This document shows positions 48,304 through 57,737 of a stretch of 64,000 nt of DNA, piece after piece. Positions within the stretch are counted from its first letter, which is position 1; each line of letters begins with the position of its first letter. Origin of the DNA: Roseiarcus sp963741845 (lineage in GTDB: Bacteria; Pseudomonadota; Alphaproteobacteria; Rhizobiales; Beijerinckiaceae). Location of the stretch: positions 78,058 through 142,057 of the forward strand of contig CAVUJV010000010.1 in assembly GCA_963741845.1 (NCBI GenBank), written 5' to 3'. Position numbers and translations under genes: made by a program. The notes under the pieces were generated by a model. It saw only the letters and a list, made by a program, of their open reading frames with translations. It was not told the origin of the DNA and did no database searches.

Positions 48304-49349
48304 TTCGCGGCGGTGTGCTGCCGTTCGTAAGCCTCGACGATCTGCCGGACGAGATCGTGCCGGACGACGTCGGCGTGGGCAAAGCGGACATGCGCGATGC
48401 GGGGAATGCCCGACAGGAGCTGAACGGCGTCGCCGAGCCCGGATTTCTGGCCGGGCGCGAGGTCGGTCTGGGAAGGATCGCCGTTGATCATCATCCGCGA
48501 TCCCTCGCCGAGGCGGGTGAGGAACATCTTCATCTGCATGGCGGTCACATTCTGCGCCTCGTCCAGCAGGATCGCGGCCTTGGAGAGCGTGCGGCCGCGC
48601 ATGAAAGCCAGCGGGGCGATCTCGATCATGCCGGTCTGGATGCCGCGCTCGACCATCCGCGCGTCCATGAAGTCGTAGAGCGCGTCGTAGATCGGCCGCA
48701 GATAGGGGTCGACCTTCTCCTTCATGTCGCCGGGCAGGAAGCCGAGCCGCTCGCCCGCCTCCACCGCCGGACGCGACAGGACGAGCCTCTCGACCAGCCC
48801 CTGCTCGAGCAGAGACACCGCGTGCCCGACCGCAAGCCACGTCTTGCCGGTTCCGGCCGGCCCTTCGGCGAAGACAAGCTCATGCTTGCGGAGCGCCGCG
48901 AGGTAGCGGTCCTGCGCGGCGTTGCGCGCCCGCACGACGCCGCGCTTGCGCGTCTTGAGGACGCCGAACGTGTCCTTGGCCTCTTCCTCGACGCCCGGGA
49001 AGAGAAGACCCTGATAGGCGCTCTCGGCGATCGCGCCTTCCACGTCGCCCTCGTCCGCCGGCTGCCCCTTTTTCACGCGCTCGTAGAGCAGTTCGAACAC
49101 GCGGCGCGCCTGTTCGCTCGCCTCCTTCGGGCCCTTGATGACGACCTGATTGCCGTTGGCGTAGGCCGAGACCCCGAGGCTGCGCTCGATCCGGGCGATG
49201 TTCTGGTCGTAATGGCCGAACACGACGGACGCGGCCGCGTTGTCGGGAAACGCGATGGCGATTTCGGCAGGCTTGGATTCGCGGAGAGTCGAAGTCGTTG
49301 CGGCGGGAGCGGCGGCGATGCGCGTGGGAGACGTTTCCTGCGGCTTCAA
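48300..49349 (-). CDS. phoH: PhoH-like ATPase
   Basis: About 349 residues from TTG 49349, which has GAGGAAAG upstream; TTG 49379 would add 10 residues. A KH-like N-terminal segment (ANGNQVVIKGPKEASEQARR) precedes the ATPase: Walker A FAEGPAGTGKTWLAVGHA, ERLVLSRPAVEAGERLGFLP, Walker B KAAILLDEAQNVTAMQMKM, and RMMINGDPSQTDL. Conserved partner of ybeY, linked to RNA metabolism. Confidence 0.94.
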   Translation of the reverse strand: MKPQETSPTRIAAAPAATTSTLRESKPAEIAIAFPDNAAASVVFGHYDQNIARIERSLGVSAYANGNQVVIKGPKEASEQARRVFELLYERVKKGQPADEGDVEGAIAESAYQGLLFPGVEEEAKDTFGVLKTRKRGVVRARNAAQDRYLAALRKHELVFAEGPAGTGKTWLAVGHAVSLLEQGLVERLVLSRPAVEAGERLGFLPGDMKEKVDPYLRPIYDALYDFMDARMVERGIQTGMIEIAPLAFMRGRTLSKAAILLDEAQNVTAMQMKMFLTRLGEGSRMMINGDPSQTDLAPGQKSGLGDAVQLLSGIPRIAHVRFAHADVVRHDLVRQIVEAYERQHTAAK

Positions 49350-49409
49350 ATCGGCTCTTTCCTCGTTGCCCCCGTGCAACTCGGGGGCGACACCAATATA
49401 GTCCAGTTT

Positions 49410-50819
49410 TTACGACGTTGGCGAGACGATGCGTCCCCGCAATGAGTTGGGGCCTGTTTCCAGAATCTCAACCTCCGCGACCCCGCCGATCGCGGAAATC
49501 GGCCCTTCGGCGAAAACGGCCTGCAAATAGGGCGAACGGCCGATGATCTGGCCTTCATGCCGGCCAGGCTTCTCGAAGAGGACGTCGAAACGCCGTCCGA
49601 CCCAGGCCCGGTTGAAGGCCTGCCGCTGGCTTTCCAGCAGGTCCTGCAGGGCGGCGAGGCGCTCGGCCTTCGCCGCCTCGCCGATCTGGCCGTCCATTTC
49701 CGCCGCGGGCGTTCCCGGCCGCGCGGAATATTTGAAGGCGTAGGACGAGGCGTAGCCGACCGCCCTCACGAGGCTCAGCGTGTCCTCGAAATCGGCTTCC
49801 GTCTCGCCCGGATAGCCGACGATGAAGTCCGACGAGAGGGCGATATCGGGCCGCGCCGCCCGCACCCGCGCGATGACGTCGCGATAGGCCGCCGCGTCGT
49901 GCCGGCGGTTCATGGATTTCAGCACGCGGTCCGATCCGGACTGCACCGGCAGGTGCAGATAGGGCGTGAGCTTTTCGACCTCGCGGTGCGCCGCGATCAG
50001 GTCGTCGCTCATGTCGTTGGGATGGGAGGTCGCGTAGCGGATGCGCAGAACCTCCGGCAGCGCCGCGACCTCGCCGATGAGGTCGGCGAGCGAGGCGGTC
50101 GCGCCCGCGCGCCCGCGGCCGTGATAGGCGTTGACGTTCTGCCCGATCAGCATGACCTCGCGGACGCCAGCGTCCGTCAGCCGCCGGATCTCCTCGAGGA
50201 TCGCCTCGACCGGCCGGGACGCTTCGGCGCCCCGCGTATAGGGCACGACGCAGAACGAGCAGAATTTGTCGCAACCCTCCTGCACGGTCACGAAAGCCGC
50301 GACGCCGCGGCTGCGGATCGCCTTCTCCGCGCTCGGCGGCAGGCGCTGGAACTTGTCCTCGGCCGGGAAATCCGTATCGACGACGCCGGGACGCCGGCCG
50401 GCTTCCATCAGCAGTTCGGGCAGGCGGTGGTAGCTCTGCGGGCCGACGACGACATCGACCGCCGGCTGGCGCCGGACGATCTCCGCGCCTTCGGCCTGCG
50501 CCAGGCACCCCGCCACCACGATGGTCGTCTTGCGCCCGTCCGCGCGGCGGCTCTCCTTGAGCTCGCGCAGTTTCCCGAGTTCGGAATAGATCTTTTCCGA
50601 CGCCCTCTCGCGGATATGGCAGGTGTTGAGGACGATGAGGTCCGCGTCCTCGGGCGCCGCCGCTTCGCCATAGCCCGCCGTCGCGGCGAGATCCGCCATG
50701 CGCTGCGAGTCATAGACGTTCATCTGGCAGCCGAAGGACTTGACGAAGGCCCGCGGGGCGCGGTTCTGCGGCTCCGCCGTCATGGGTGCGTCTTCGATCG
50801 CGATGGTTTCGGACAACAA
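49410..50819 (-). CDS. miaB: tRNA-2-methylthio-N6-dimethylallyladenosine synthase MiaB
   Basis: 469 residues. UPF0004 cysteines: FVKSFGCQMNVYDSQRMAD, LNTCHIRERASEKI and VVAGCLAQAEG. Radical-SAM cluster CDKFCSFC in VQEGCDKFCSFCVVPYTRG, then IGQNVNAYHGRG and LHLPVQSGSDRVLKSMNRRH; C-terminal TRAM domain (GQIIGRSPYLQAVF). Start is TTG 50819 with GGAG nearby; ATG 50783 is an alternative. First gene of the miaB-phoH-ybeY-corC-lnt cluster. Confidence 0.96.
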   Translation of the reverse strand: MLSETIAIEDAPMTAEPQNRAPRAFVKSFGCQMNVYDSQRMADLAATAGYGEAAAPEDADLIVLNTCHIRERASEKIYSELGKLRELKESRRADGRKTTIVVAGCLAQAEGAEIVRRQPAVDVVVGPQSYHRLPELLMEAGRRPGVVDTDFPAEDKFQRLPPSAEKAIRSRGVAAFVTVQEGCDKFCSFCVVPYTRGAEASRPVEAILEEIRRLTDAGVREVMLIGQNVNAYHGRGRAGATASLADLIGEVAALPEVLRIRYATSHPNDMSDDLIAAHREVEKLTPYLHLPVQSGSDRVLKSMNRRHDAAAYRDVIARVRAARPDIALSSDFIVGYPGETEADFEDTLSLVRAVGYASSYAFKYSARPGTPAAEMDGQIGEAAKAERLAALQDLLESQRQAFNRAWVGRRFDVLFEKPGRHEGQIIGRSPYLQAVFAEGPISAIGGVAEVEILETGPNSLRGRIVSPTS

Positions 50820-50926
50820 GGATCTCCGGAAGTCCCCGCTCTCTAAGCCATTTTTGCCGCGAGGAAAATACGGGAATCATGGGCAGAAGCCCCCCCGCGA
50901 GGACGCCCGAGCGGTGGAGGCCGGGG

Positions 50927-51934
50927 TCAGCCCGCGAGCGCCGCCGCGAGGCGCCGCCAGTGGGCTTCCTCGCCCGGCAGCCCGAAGCGGATGCGCTCTG
51001 GCTGCCCTGCGAAGGGGCGGGTCAGGACGCCGGCCTCCATGAGACGGCGGAAAACCGCCGCCGCGTCGGGCTTTTCGGCGAGGCGGAAGAGCGGCGTCCC
51101 GCCGAGAACGGTCCATCCATTGGCCGCGAGCAGCCCGTCGAGGCGCTCCGCGTCGCCCCGCAGCCTTTCCCTCATGTTCGAGAGCCATTGGGAATCGGCG
51201 AGGGCGCTCGCCCCGATCGCGATGGCCGGGCCGCTCACGGGCCACGAGCCGAGCGCCTCCCGAAGCCGGGGGGCGATATCGGGCGAAGCGATCGCAAAGC
51301 CGAGGCGCAGGCCGGCGAGCCCATAGGTCTTGCCGAACGAGCGCAGGACGACCGTTCCCCGCTCGGGCAGGCGCGGCGCGAGGCTCTGCGACCCGTCGAG
51401 ATCCGCGAAGGCTTCGTCCACGATCAGCCAGCCGCCGCCCGCGCCGACGCGCTCGGCCAGCGAGAGAAGGTCGGCGGCGCCTGTCACCCGGCCGTCCGGG
51501 TTGTTCGGATTGACGATTACCGCGACCCGGAAGCCCGCGAGCCTGTCCGGCGACGGCGCGGATTCGAGAACGCGGCCCGCGGCCGCGAAGGCTTCGCCGT
51601 GTCCGCCGTAGGTTGGCGCAAGCGCCGCCGCCGGGCCGGGCGGGGCGAGACGGGCGAGGAGATGGATCAGCGCCTGAGAGCCGGGGCCGGCCGTCACGCT
51701 CTCCGGCGCGCAGCCGTAGCGTTCGGCGGCGATCCGTTCGAGCCTCGCGAGCGCCGACGCTTCCGGCAGGCGCGTCCAGACGCTGGCCGGCAGGTCGGGC
51801 AGGGGGTAGGCGTGCGGGTTCACGCCCGTGGACAGGTCGATCCAGGGTTCAGGCGCGGACGGGACCAGAAATCGGGCGACGTCCAGAGCGCCGCCATGAT
51901 AGGCAAGGACGCCCTCGCCCTCCCGCCTCGTCAT
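50927..51934 (-). CDS. cobC: Threonine-phosphate decarboxylase (aminopropanol-phosphate branch of B12)
   Basis: 335 residues, PLP-dependent aminotransferase fold; called cobD in Salmonella, cobC in Pseudomonas denitrificans. YHGGALDVARFLVPSAPEPW and DLSTGVNPHAYP open it; GPGSQALIHLLARL, VIVNPNNPDGRVTG, WLIVDEAFADLD and the PLP lysine in RSFGKTYGLAGLRLGFAI follow. It supplies (R)-1-amino-2-propanol phosphate for CbiB. Its ATG is 2 bases from the divergent cbiB ATG. Confidence 0.93.
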   Translation of the reverse strand: MTRREGEGVLAYHGGALDVARFLVPSAPEPWIDLSTGVNPHAYPLPDLPASVWTRLPEASALARLERIAAERYGCAPESVTAGPGSQALIHLLARLAPPGPAAALAPTYGGHGEAFAAAGRVLESAPSPDRLAGFRVAVIVNPNNPDGRVTGAADLLSLAERVGAGGGWLIVDEAFADLDGSQSLAPRLPERGTVVLRSFGKTYGLAGLRLGFAIASPDIAPRLREALGSWPVSGPAIAIGASALADSQWLSNMRERLRGDAERLDGLLAANGWTVLGGTPLFRLAEKPDAAAVFRRLMEAGVLTRPFAGQPERIRFGLPGEEAHWRRLAAALAG

Positions 51935-51936
51935 CC

Positions 51937-52913
51937 ATGGACCTTTCGCAATCGTTGCCGCTCGCCCTCGCGGCCCTCGCGGTCGAGGCGCTGGTCGGCT
52001 ATCCGGCGCCTCTCTATCGCGCCGTCGGGCACCCCGTCACCTGGATGGGCGCGTGGCTCTCATGGCTGGAGGCCCGGCTCAATCGTCGCGGCGGCCGGCT
52101 TCGCGGCGCGGCGGGGCGCCGGCGTCGCGGCGCTGGTCCTCTATCTGGCGCCGGTGGCCCTTGTCTGCGTCGGCGCTGACCTGGGCGCTGGGCCGCCTCG
52201 GCGGCGCGGGCTTCGCGGCGCTTGCGCTCCTGGCCGCGAGCCTGCCCGCGCAGCGCAGCCTCGATTCGCATGTCCGCGCGGTCGCCGACGCTCTCGACAC
52301 GAGCCTTACCGAAGGCCGGCGGGCGGTCTCCCGGATCGTCGGGCGCAATCCGGAAGCGCTCGACGAGGCGGGGGTCGCCCGGGCGGCGATCGAGAGTCTC
52401 GCCGAGAATTTCTCGGACGGGGTGGTCGCGCCGATCCTCTGGACCGCGCTCGGCGGCCTGACGGGCGGCGCGCTCTACAAGGCCGTGAACACCGCCGACA
52501 GCATGATCGGCCACAAGAACGCGCGCTACGAGGCTTTCGGCTGGGCCGCCGCGCGGCTGGACGACCTCGTCAACTTTCCGGCGTCGCGCCTCGCGGCGCT
52601 CTGGCTGATCCTCGCGGCCGCGATCCTGCCGGGCGCCTCGGCGCCCGCCGCCTTTCGGGCGGTCCGGCGCGACGCCGGGAAGCATCGGTCGCCGAACGCC
52701 GGCTGGCCGGAGGCCGCCATGGCGGGAGCGCTCGGCCTCAGGCTGGCCGGCCCGCGCGTCTATGGATCGACTCTCGTCGAAGACGCCTTCATGGGCGACG
52801 GACGGCGCGAGGCCGCCTCGGCCGACATCCGCCGGGCGCTCCGGCTATACCGCACGGCTTTAGGGATCGAGGCCGCCGCGCTCGCCGCCGCGGCCGTCGC
52901 CTTCGCCCTTTGA
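51937..52913 (+). CDS. cbiB: Adenosylcobinamide-phosphate synthase CbiB/CobD (two frameshifts)
   Basis: Membrane enzyme attaching aminopropanol (phosphate) to cobyric acid. ATG 51937. Frame one: LALAALAVEALVGYPAPLYR, AVGHPVTWMGAWLSWLEARLN. One extra G at 52090-52094 moves to AGFAARRGAGVAALVLYLAPVALV, and a second at 52172-52173 moves to ALTWALGRLGGAG, then SLPAQRSLDSHVRAVADAL, SIVGRNP-like SRIVGRNPEALDEAGVARAA, ESLAENFSDGVVAPILWTAL and VNTADSMIGHKNARYEAFGW. About 324 residues after correction. The 3' end overlaps the convergent ADP-ribosylglycohydrolase gene by 54 bases. Confidence 0.9.
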
Positions 52914-55013
52914 CGGCGGCGCGACGCGCACCTCGTCCGACGAACATGCGCCTTCCCGGACGATCAGGGCGATTCCGCCCTCGCCGAACGCCAGCGGGCC
53001 GTCGTCGCGCGCCGTGAGCGTCACGCCGCCAACGGAGGCTTCGAGCCGGCCGCCGACGGCCTCGATCGCGAATGCGTAAGGGCTCTCGAAGGACCAGGGG
53101 AAGGGGGCTTCGGCGAGCACGGCCGTCTCGCCGTCCCGAACCCGCACGAGACGGAAGACGTTCGGCCTCACGAGCAGCGCCGCATAGTAGCGGCGCAGGC
53201 CCTGCACGCGCACGCCGACGCCGGCGTATTCGGCGAGGGGAACCGTCAGATCGGCCTCGACGCGATAGTCGCGCCAGCTCCGGCCTCCGTAAAGGATCAG
53301 GCCTTCGCCCCGGTCCTGCGAGACGAGAAAGGATTTTGGAAACCAGGTCGCAAAGTCGCTGGCCGCATTGACCCAGGCCCGGCTCCAGAACTGACCCGGC
53401 GCGGCCGGCCGCCTGAGGCGCATGTCGGGCGCGCCGTCCCAGCGGAGCCAGTCGAGCACGACCGCTCCGTCCTGCGGGCCGTCGGGGGAGCGGATCGCCA
53501 GACCCACCGACTGGATCGGCTGTCCTCCCGTGTCGGGCAGGCGCCAGGCGAGCGGCGCCTCGGCGCCCGGCCGGAGAACGATCTCGTCCGAGTCGATCGG
53601 AAAGAGCGCATCGTCCGCGCCATAGACGAGCGCCCGCAGGGCGACCGCGACGGCGCCTCTGTTCTTCGCGTCGGCGGCGACCCGCGCCCGCGCAATCTGC
53701 CCCGGATGGAGGAGCGGCGACGCCATCAATTCGTAAGTGCGCATGCGGGCGACGTCGGGAGGCGCGAAGGTCGGCGTCAGAACGGCGGCCTTCCCGGCGC
53801 CGAGCCCGGCGAAGCGCATTTGCAGCGCGCGGCTCTCTCCGAACGCGACATTCGCGACGGCGACGCGCGCGCCGTCCCGCCCGGCCGGCATGAAGCCCTG
53901 AACGCTGCCTGCTTGCGAGAAATGGAACTGGGCGCCGCCCTTCGGCGCGGGCAGCGGCGGCAGGCCGGCGAGCCGTCGTCCCATGTTCACGAGCCGCGCG
54001 GCGACGCGCACCGCGTCGTTGATCGCGCCTTCGCCGTCCGCGGAGGAAATCAGCATGCGGTCGGCGATCGGCGAGCGCCAGTCGCGCCCGGCGTCAATGC
54101 CTTCGAGGCCGAGCATCGCGCCCATCAGGCAGCCCACATTGCCCGCGTTGCAGTCGGTGTCCCAGCCCGATGTGCAGACGATGGTCTGCGCGCGGGAGAA
54201 ATCCTCCGGCGCGTAGAGGAGGGCCATGATCATCAGCGCGTGGTTGGGGACGACATGGCAATTGCCGGGATATTTGTCGTATCCGTAATGCGCCTCGATC
54301 GCCTCGCGCGCCTCGCGCCAGTCGTCGAAGCGCCCGCGCCACCGCCGGATGTCGGCGATGAGCCTGGCGATCGGACTTTCGGGCGGGATCTGCTTCAGCC
54401 CGACGTCGATGAGATGTTCGACGTCGCGCGACACGAAGGCCTCGGCTTCCATCGCCGCCCAGAGCTTCGCAGCGTCCACCGCCGCGCCGTCGTGACTGAC
54501 CCTCGCCGCCTGCCCGGCAAGGCGCGCGGCGAGCGCGGGATTTCCGGCGGCGACGATCGCCCAGCCGTCGATGAAGATCTGCGCGCCGATCTGTTCGGCG
54601 ACCGCGGCGCCATTGACCGCGATCGAACCGCTCGCCGGCGCGGCGATCCCCCGCTTCAGGTTCAGCCAGGCCGTGTGCTCGGTTGAAACCCCGTCGCCGC
54701 CCCACCACAGGATCGCGCGGCGCTCGACGATGTAGTTGAGCCAGGTCTCGCCGATCTCGCGCGCCGTGATGTCGGGTCTCGCGCCATGATCTTCGAGCGC
54801 GCGAATGAAGGTGAATGTGCCCGCGATGTCGTCGTCGGTCACGACAAGCGGACAATCGAGCCGCTCGTGGACATAGTCCTCGATGGGCCCGAGCTCCTTC
54901 AGGATGCGTCGATAGGTCCAGCCCTCGAAAGGGCGGCCGAGATAGACGCCGATCAGTTTGCCGAGCACCGCCGCATAGGCGCGCTCGGGATAGTCGGGCG
55001 GCAAGGTCGTCAT
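52860..55013 (-). CDS. ADP-ribosylglycohydrolase family protein with C-terminal beta-sandwich domain
   Basis: 717 residues. The N-terminal half (1-350) is an ADP-ribosyl-glycohydrolase/DraG-like helical domain with paired-metal motifs: VVTDDDIAGTFTFIRALEDHG, VSTEHTAWLNLKRG, GNCHVVPNHALMIMALLYA and TSGWDTDCNAGNVGCLMGAML. The C-terminal 350 residues look like beta-sandwich carbohydrate- or lectin-like modules (VVLDWLRWDGAPDMRLR, LYGGRSWRDYRVEADLTVPL, GVGVRVQGLRRYYAALLV). No signal peptide. The last 16 residues are Gly/Glu-rich antisense of cbiB. Natural substrate unknown. Confidence 0.82.
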   Translation of the reverse strand: MTTLPPDYPERAYAAVLGKLIGVYLGRPFEGWTYRRILKELGPIEDYVHERLDCPLVVTDDDIAGTFTFIRALEDHGARPDITAREIGETWLNYIVERRAILWWGGDGVSTEHTAWLNLKRGIAAPASGSIAVNGAAVAEQIGAQIFIDGWAIVAAGNPALAARLAGQAARVSHDGAAVDAAKLWAAMEAEAFVSRDVEHLIDVGLKQIPPESPIARLIADIRRWRGRFDDWREAREAIEAHYGYDKYPGNCHVVPNHALMIMALLYAPEDFSRAQTIVCTSGWDTDCNAGNVGCLMGAMLGLEGIDAGRDWRSPIADRMLISSADGEGAINDAVRVAARLVNMGRRLAGLPPLPAPKGGAQFHFSQAGSVQGFMPAGRDGARVAVANVAFGESRALQMRFAGLGAGKAAVLTPTFAPPDVARMRTYELMASPLLHPGQIARARVAADAKNRGAVAVALRALVYGADDALFPIDSDEIVLRPGAEAPLAWRLPDTGGQPIQSVGLAIRSPDGPQDGAVVLDWLRWDGAPDMRLRRPAAPGQFWSRAWVNAASDFATWFPKSFLVSQDRGEGLILYGGRSWRDYRVEADLTVPLAEYAGVGVRVQGLRRYYAALLVRPNVFRLVRVRDGETAVLAEAPFPWSFESPYAFAIEAVGGRLEASVGGVTLTARDDGPLAFGEGGIALIVREGACSSDEVRVAPPSKGEGDGRGGERGGLDP

Positions 55014-55318
55014 CGCGCGCGCTTCTGGTGATGGCCGCGGCGGCGCCGGAAAGGCGCCGTCCGGTCCTGTCTGCCATCATCCGGCGGCGGAAGCGACGGC
55101 GACTGTTGTTTGCTTGCCCCGAAGCGGGGCGTGTGGCGGGATGTCGCCTCGCGACGCGACCATTTTGGTGGGGATCGTGCGCGCGGACGCAGGGAAGCGC
55201 CTCCCCATATCGGGCCGCTTGCGATCGGCGTGCGACCCGAACATTGTTTTCGCAACCGGCTCCAATGCGGTGTTGGAGCCGACCTCGCGCCGGTTAACCC
55301 AACCCCTCGGCTCGAGCA
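55014..55318. other. Intergenic region with a short hairpin
   Basis: About 300 bases. GCCCCG-AAG-CGGGGC (55116-55130) is a 6-base stem. A 62-codon minus frame from TTG 55265 to 55077 is open but matches nothing I know and lacks a clear ribosome site, so I do not annotate it. The ADP-ribosylglycohydrolase promoter should lie here. Confidence 0.4.
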
Positions 55319-55353
55319 GCCCCGCATCGGTCCGGTCTCCCCCGATGCGGGGC
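55319..55353 (-). terminator. Hairpin after the CoA-transferase gene
   Basis: GCCCCGCATCGG (55319-55330) pairs perfectly with CCGATGCGGGGC (55342-55353), a 12-base stem with an 11-base loop. It lies 6 bases past the CoA-transferase stop at 55360. No T-run follows, so intrinsic termination may be inefficient. Confidence 0.55.
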
Positions 55354-55359
55354 TAAACC

Positions 55360-56484
55360 TCAGGAGAATTCGCGCCGGATCATGTCGCTATGCTCGCCGA
55401 TGCCGGGCGCCGGCCCGAGCGGAACAGGCTCGCCGTCAAAAATCTGAGGCGGAGCCGGAATGCTGACCGGTCCGCTCGGCGTTCCGATCTCCGCGCGCCG
55501 AAGCTGCGAATGGCGCGCGAATTCGCCGACCGTATTGTAGCGGCCAAAGGCGATATTGGCGCGGCGCAGGGCTTCCGCCAGGCCCTCGGCGTCGAAGCGC
55601 GAAAACGCCTCCGCGATCACCGCGTCTTGCGCGGCACGATTGGCGACGCGCTGGCTGTTGGAAGCGAAGCGGGGATCGGCGATCATGTCTGGCCGGTCGA
55701 GCACGTTGCGGCAGAGGCTCGCCCATTCCGGCTCCGTCTGGATCGCGATGATGAAGCGTGCGCCATCGCCCGCCTCATAGGCGCCATAGGGCGCGATGGT
55801 CGCATGGGCGAGACCGAGGCGCTTCGGCTCGCGCCCGGTAAATTCGCGATGGATCAGGGGCACGGCCATCCAGTCGGCCATCCCGTCGAACAGCGAGACA
55901 GAGATGCGACAGCCCTTCCCCGTGCGCTCGCGCCGGTAGAGCGCCTCCAAGATCGCGGCATGAGCGTTCATCCCGCAACCGATGTCGGCCACCGAGACGC
56001 CGACGCGGCCCGGCGATTCCGGCCCACCGGTGATCGAAGCGAGACCCGTCTCGCACTGGATGAGGAAGTCGTAGGCCTTCATCTCCGCATAGGGGCCGCT
56101 TTCGCCATAGCCGGTGATCTCGCAGACGATGAGGCGTGGGTTGTCGCGCCGCAGCGCCTGCGCACCGAAGCCTGCGCGCTCGGCAGCGCCGGGCGCGAGG
56201 TTCTGCACGAAGACATCGGCTTTCGTCAGCAGGCGCTTCAGGAACGCCGCGTCGTCCGCCTTCTTGATGTCGAGCGCGAGGGACTGCTTGCCGCGATTGA
56301 GCCAGACGAAATAGGCGCTCTCGCCATGCGCAACCTCGTCGTATTTGCGCGCAAGATCGCCTGTCGATCGCTCGATCTTGATCACCCGCGCGCCAGCGTC
56401 GGCGAGGCGCGAGGTGCAGAAAGGCGCGGCTACCGCCTGCTCCAGCGCGACGACCAGCACGCCTTCGAGCGCCAGACGTCCCAT
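55360..56484 (-). CDS. CaiB/BaiF family (class III) CoA-transferase
   Basis: 374 residues. LEGVLVVALEQAVAAPFCTSRLADAGARVIKIE is the family start (positions 4-36), with WLNRGKQSLALDIKK, the catalytic Asp region near NPRLIVCEITGYGESGPYAEMKAYD, and GCGMNAHAAILEALYRRERTGKG. It moves CoA between acyl-CoA and a carboxylic acid. The start is coupled to the acyl-CoA dehydrogenase stop (TGATG). The pair suggests activation of a carboxylic acid then alpha,beta-oxidation; the acid is unknown. Confidence 0.92.
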   Translation of the reverse strand: MGRLALEGVLVVALEQAVAAPFCTSRLADAGARVIKIERSTGDLARKYDEVAHGESAYFVWLNRGKQSLALDIKKADDAAFLKRLLTKADVFVQNLAPGAAERAGFGAQALRRDNPRLIVCEITGYGESGPYAEMKAYDFLIQCETGLASITGGPESPGRVGVSVADIGCGMNAHAAILEALYRRERTGKGCRISVSLFDGMADWMAVPLIHREFTGREPKRLGLAHATIAPYGAYEAGDGARFIIAIQTEPEWASLCRNVLDRPDMIADPRFASNSQRVANRAAQDAVIAEAFSRFDAEGLAEALRRANIAFGRYNTVGEFARHSQLRRAEIGTPSGPVSIPAPPQIFDGEPVPLGPAPGIGEHSDMIRREFS

Positions 56485-57713
56485 CAGTAAGACCTCGGCA
56501 GGCCGAGCACATGGGTCGCCACATGGCTCAGGATGAGGTTCGTGGAGATTGGCGCGACCTGATAGAGGCGCGTCTCGCGGAACTTCCGCTCGATGTCGAA
56601 TTCCTCGGCGAAACCGAAGCCGCCGTGAATCTGGAGACACATGTCGGCGGCGCGCCAGCTCGCCTCGGAAGCCAGGAGCTTGGCCATATTGGCTTCTGTC
56701 CCACAGGGCTCGCCGGCTTCGAACATGCGGGAGGCCTTCTGAACGATCTGCGCAGCTGCTTCGACCTCGACATAGGATCGCGCGATGGGGAACTGCACGC
56801 CCTGGTTCCGGCCGATGGGCCCGCCGAAGACCTCGCGCGTCTTGGCGTATTCGGTCGCGCGCTCGATGAAGAAGCGGCCATCGCCAATACATTCCGACGC
56901 GATAAGGATGCGCTCGGCGTTCATGCCGTCGAGAATGTAGCGGAAGCCGCGCCCCTCCTCGCCGATGCGATTGACGACCGGAACGGGCAGATTGTCGAAG
57001 AAAAGTTCCGTTGTAGCGTGGTTCAGCATGGTGCGGACCGGGCGGATCGTCAGCCCCGACCCCACCGCCTCCCGCATGTCGACGATGAACACGCTCATCC
57101 CTTCCGTTGGCTTCGCCGTCTGCTCGCGCGGCGTCGTGCGGCAGAGGAGCACCATCAGGTCGGAATGCGCGGCGCGGCTGATCCAGATTTTTTGCCCGTT
57201 GATGATGTAGCGGTCGCCGTCGCGCCGGGCGAAGGTGCGGATGCGCGTCGTGTCGGTGCCGCTGACCGCCTCGGTGACGCCGAAGGCCTGCAGGCGTAAT
57301 TCGCCGCTGGCGATCTTCGGCAGATATTGCGCCTTCTGCTCCGGGCTCCCGTGCCGGAGGATCGTGCCCATCGTGTACATTTGGGCGTGGCAGGCCGCGC
57401 CGTTGCAGCCGGAGCGGTGAATCTCCTCGAGAATGGCGGCCGCGGCGCCGAGACCGAGCCCGGACCCGCCGTATTCCTCGGGGATCAGCACGGAGAGGAA
57501 ACCTTCGCTCGTGAGCCGGTCCACGAAGGCTTTGGGATAAGCGCGGTCGCGATCCAGCTCCTGCCAGTAGGGACCGGGAAACTCGCGGCAGAGCTTCGCT
57601 ACTGCGTCGCGAATGTCGCCGTACGCAGATTCCGGTCCGGCGCCATCGGTCACGGGTCGCAGCCTCCCTGTCGAGACGTCAGCGTTATGCGAATGCGGAC
57701 GTCCGGGGCCCAT
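56484..57713 (-). CDS. Acyl-CoA dehydrogenase
   Basis: 409 residues. The three-domain ACAD fold shows GFLSVLIPEEYGGSGLGLGA, QAFGVTEAVSGTDTTRIRT, YIINGQKIWISRAAHSDLMV, MLNHATTELFFDNLPVPVVN, YAKTREVFGGPIGRNQGVQF and the C-terminal QIHGGFGFAEEFDIERKFRE with the RxYxxxxG-like end. It transfers electrons through ETF. Forms an operon with the CoA-transferase and is divergent from a LysR gene 77 bases away. Confidence 0.93.
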   Translation of the reverse strand: MGPGRPHSHNADVSTGRLRPVTDGAGPESAYGDIRDAVAKLCREFPGPYWQELDRDRAYPKAFVDRLTSEGFLSVLIPEEYGGSGLGLGAAAAILEEIHRSGCNGAACHAQMYTMGTILRHGSPEQKAQYLPKIASGELRLQAFGVTEAVSGTDTTRIRTFARRDGDRYIINGQKIWISRAAHSDLMVLLCRTTPREQTAKPTEGMSVFIVDMREAVGSGLTIRPVRTMLNHATTELFFDNLPVPVVNRIGEEGRGFRYILDGMNAERILIASECIGDGRFFIERATEYAKTREVFGGPIGRNQGVQFPIARSYVEVEAAAQIVQKASRMFEAGEPCGTEANMAKLLASEASWRAADMCLQIHGGFGFAEEFDIERKFRETRLYQVAPISTNLILSHVATHVLGLPRSY

Positions 57714-57737
57714 GCTTAGGGGGCCGGAAGAATTGCC

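Noticed and set aside
55077..55265. A 62-codon minus-strand frame (TTG start) in the gap before the ADP-ribosylglycohydrolase gene
   Set aside because: Composition is plausible but there is no ribosome site, family match or operon partner.
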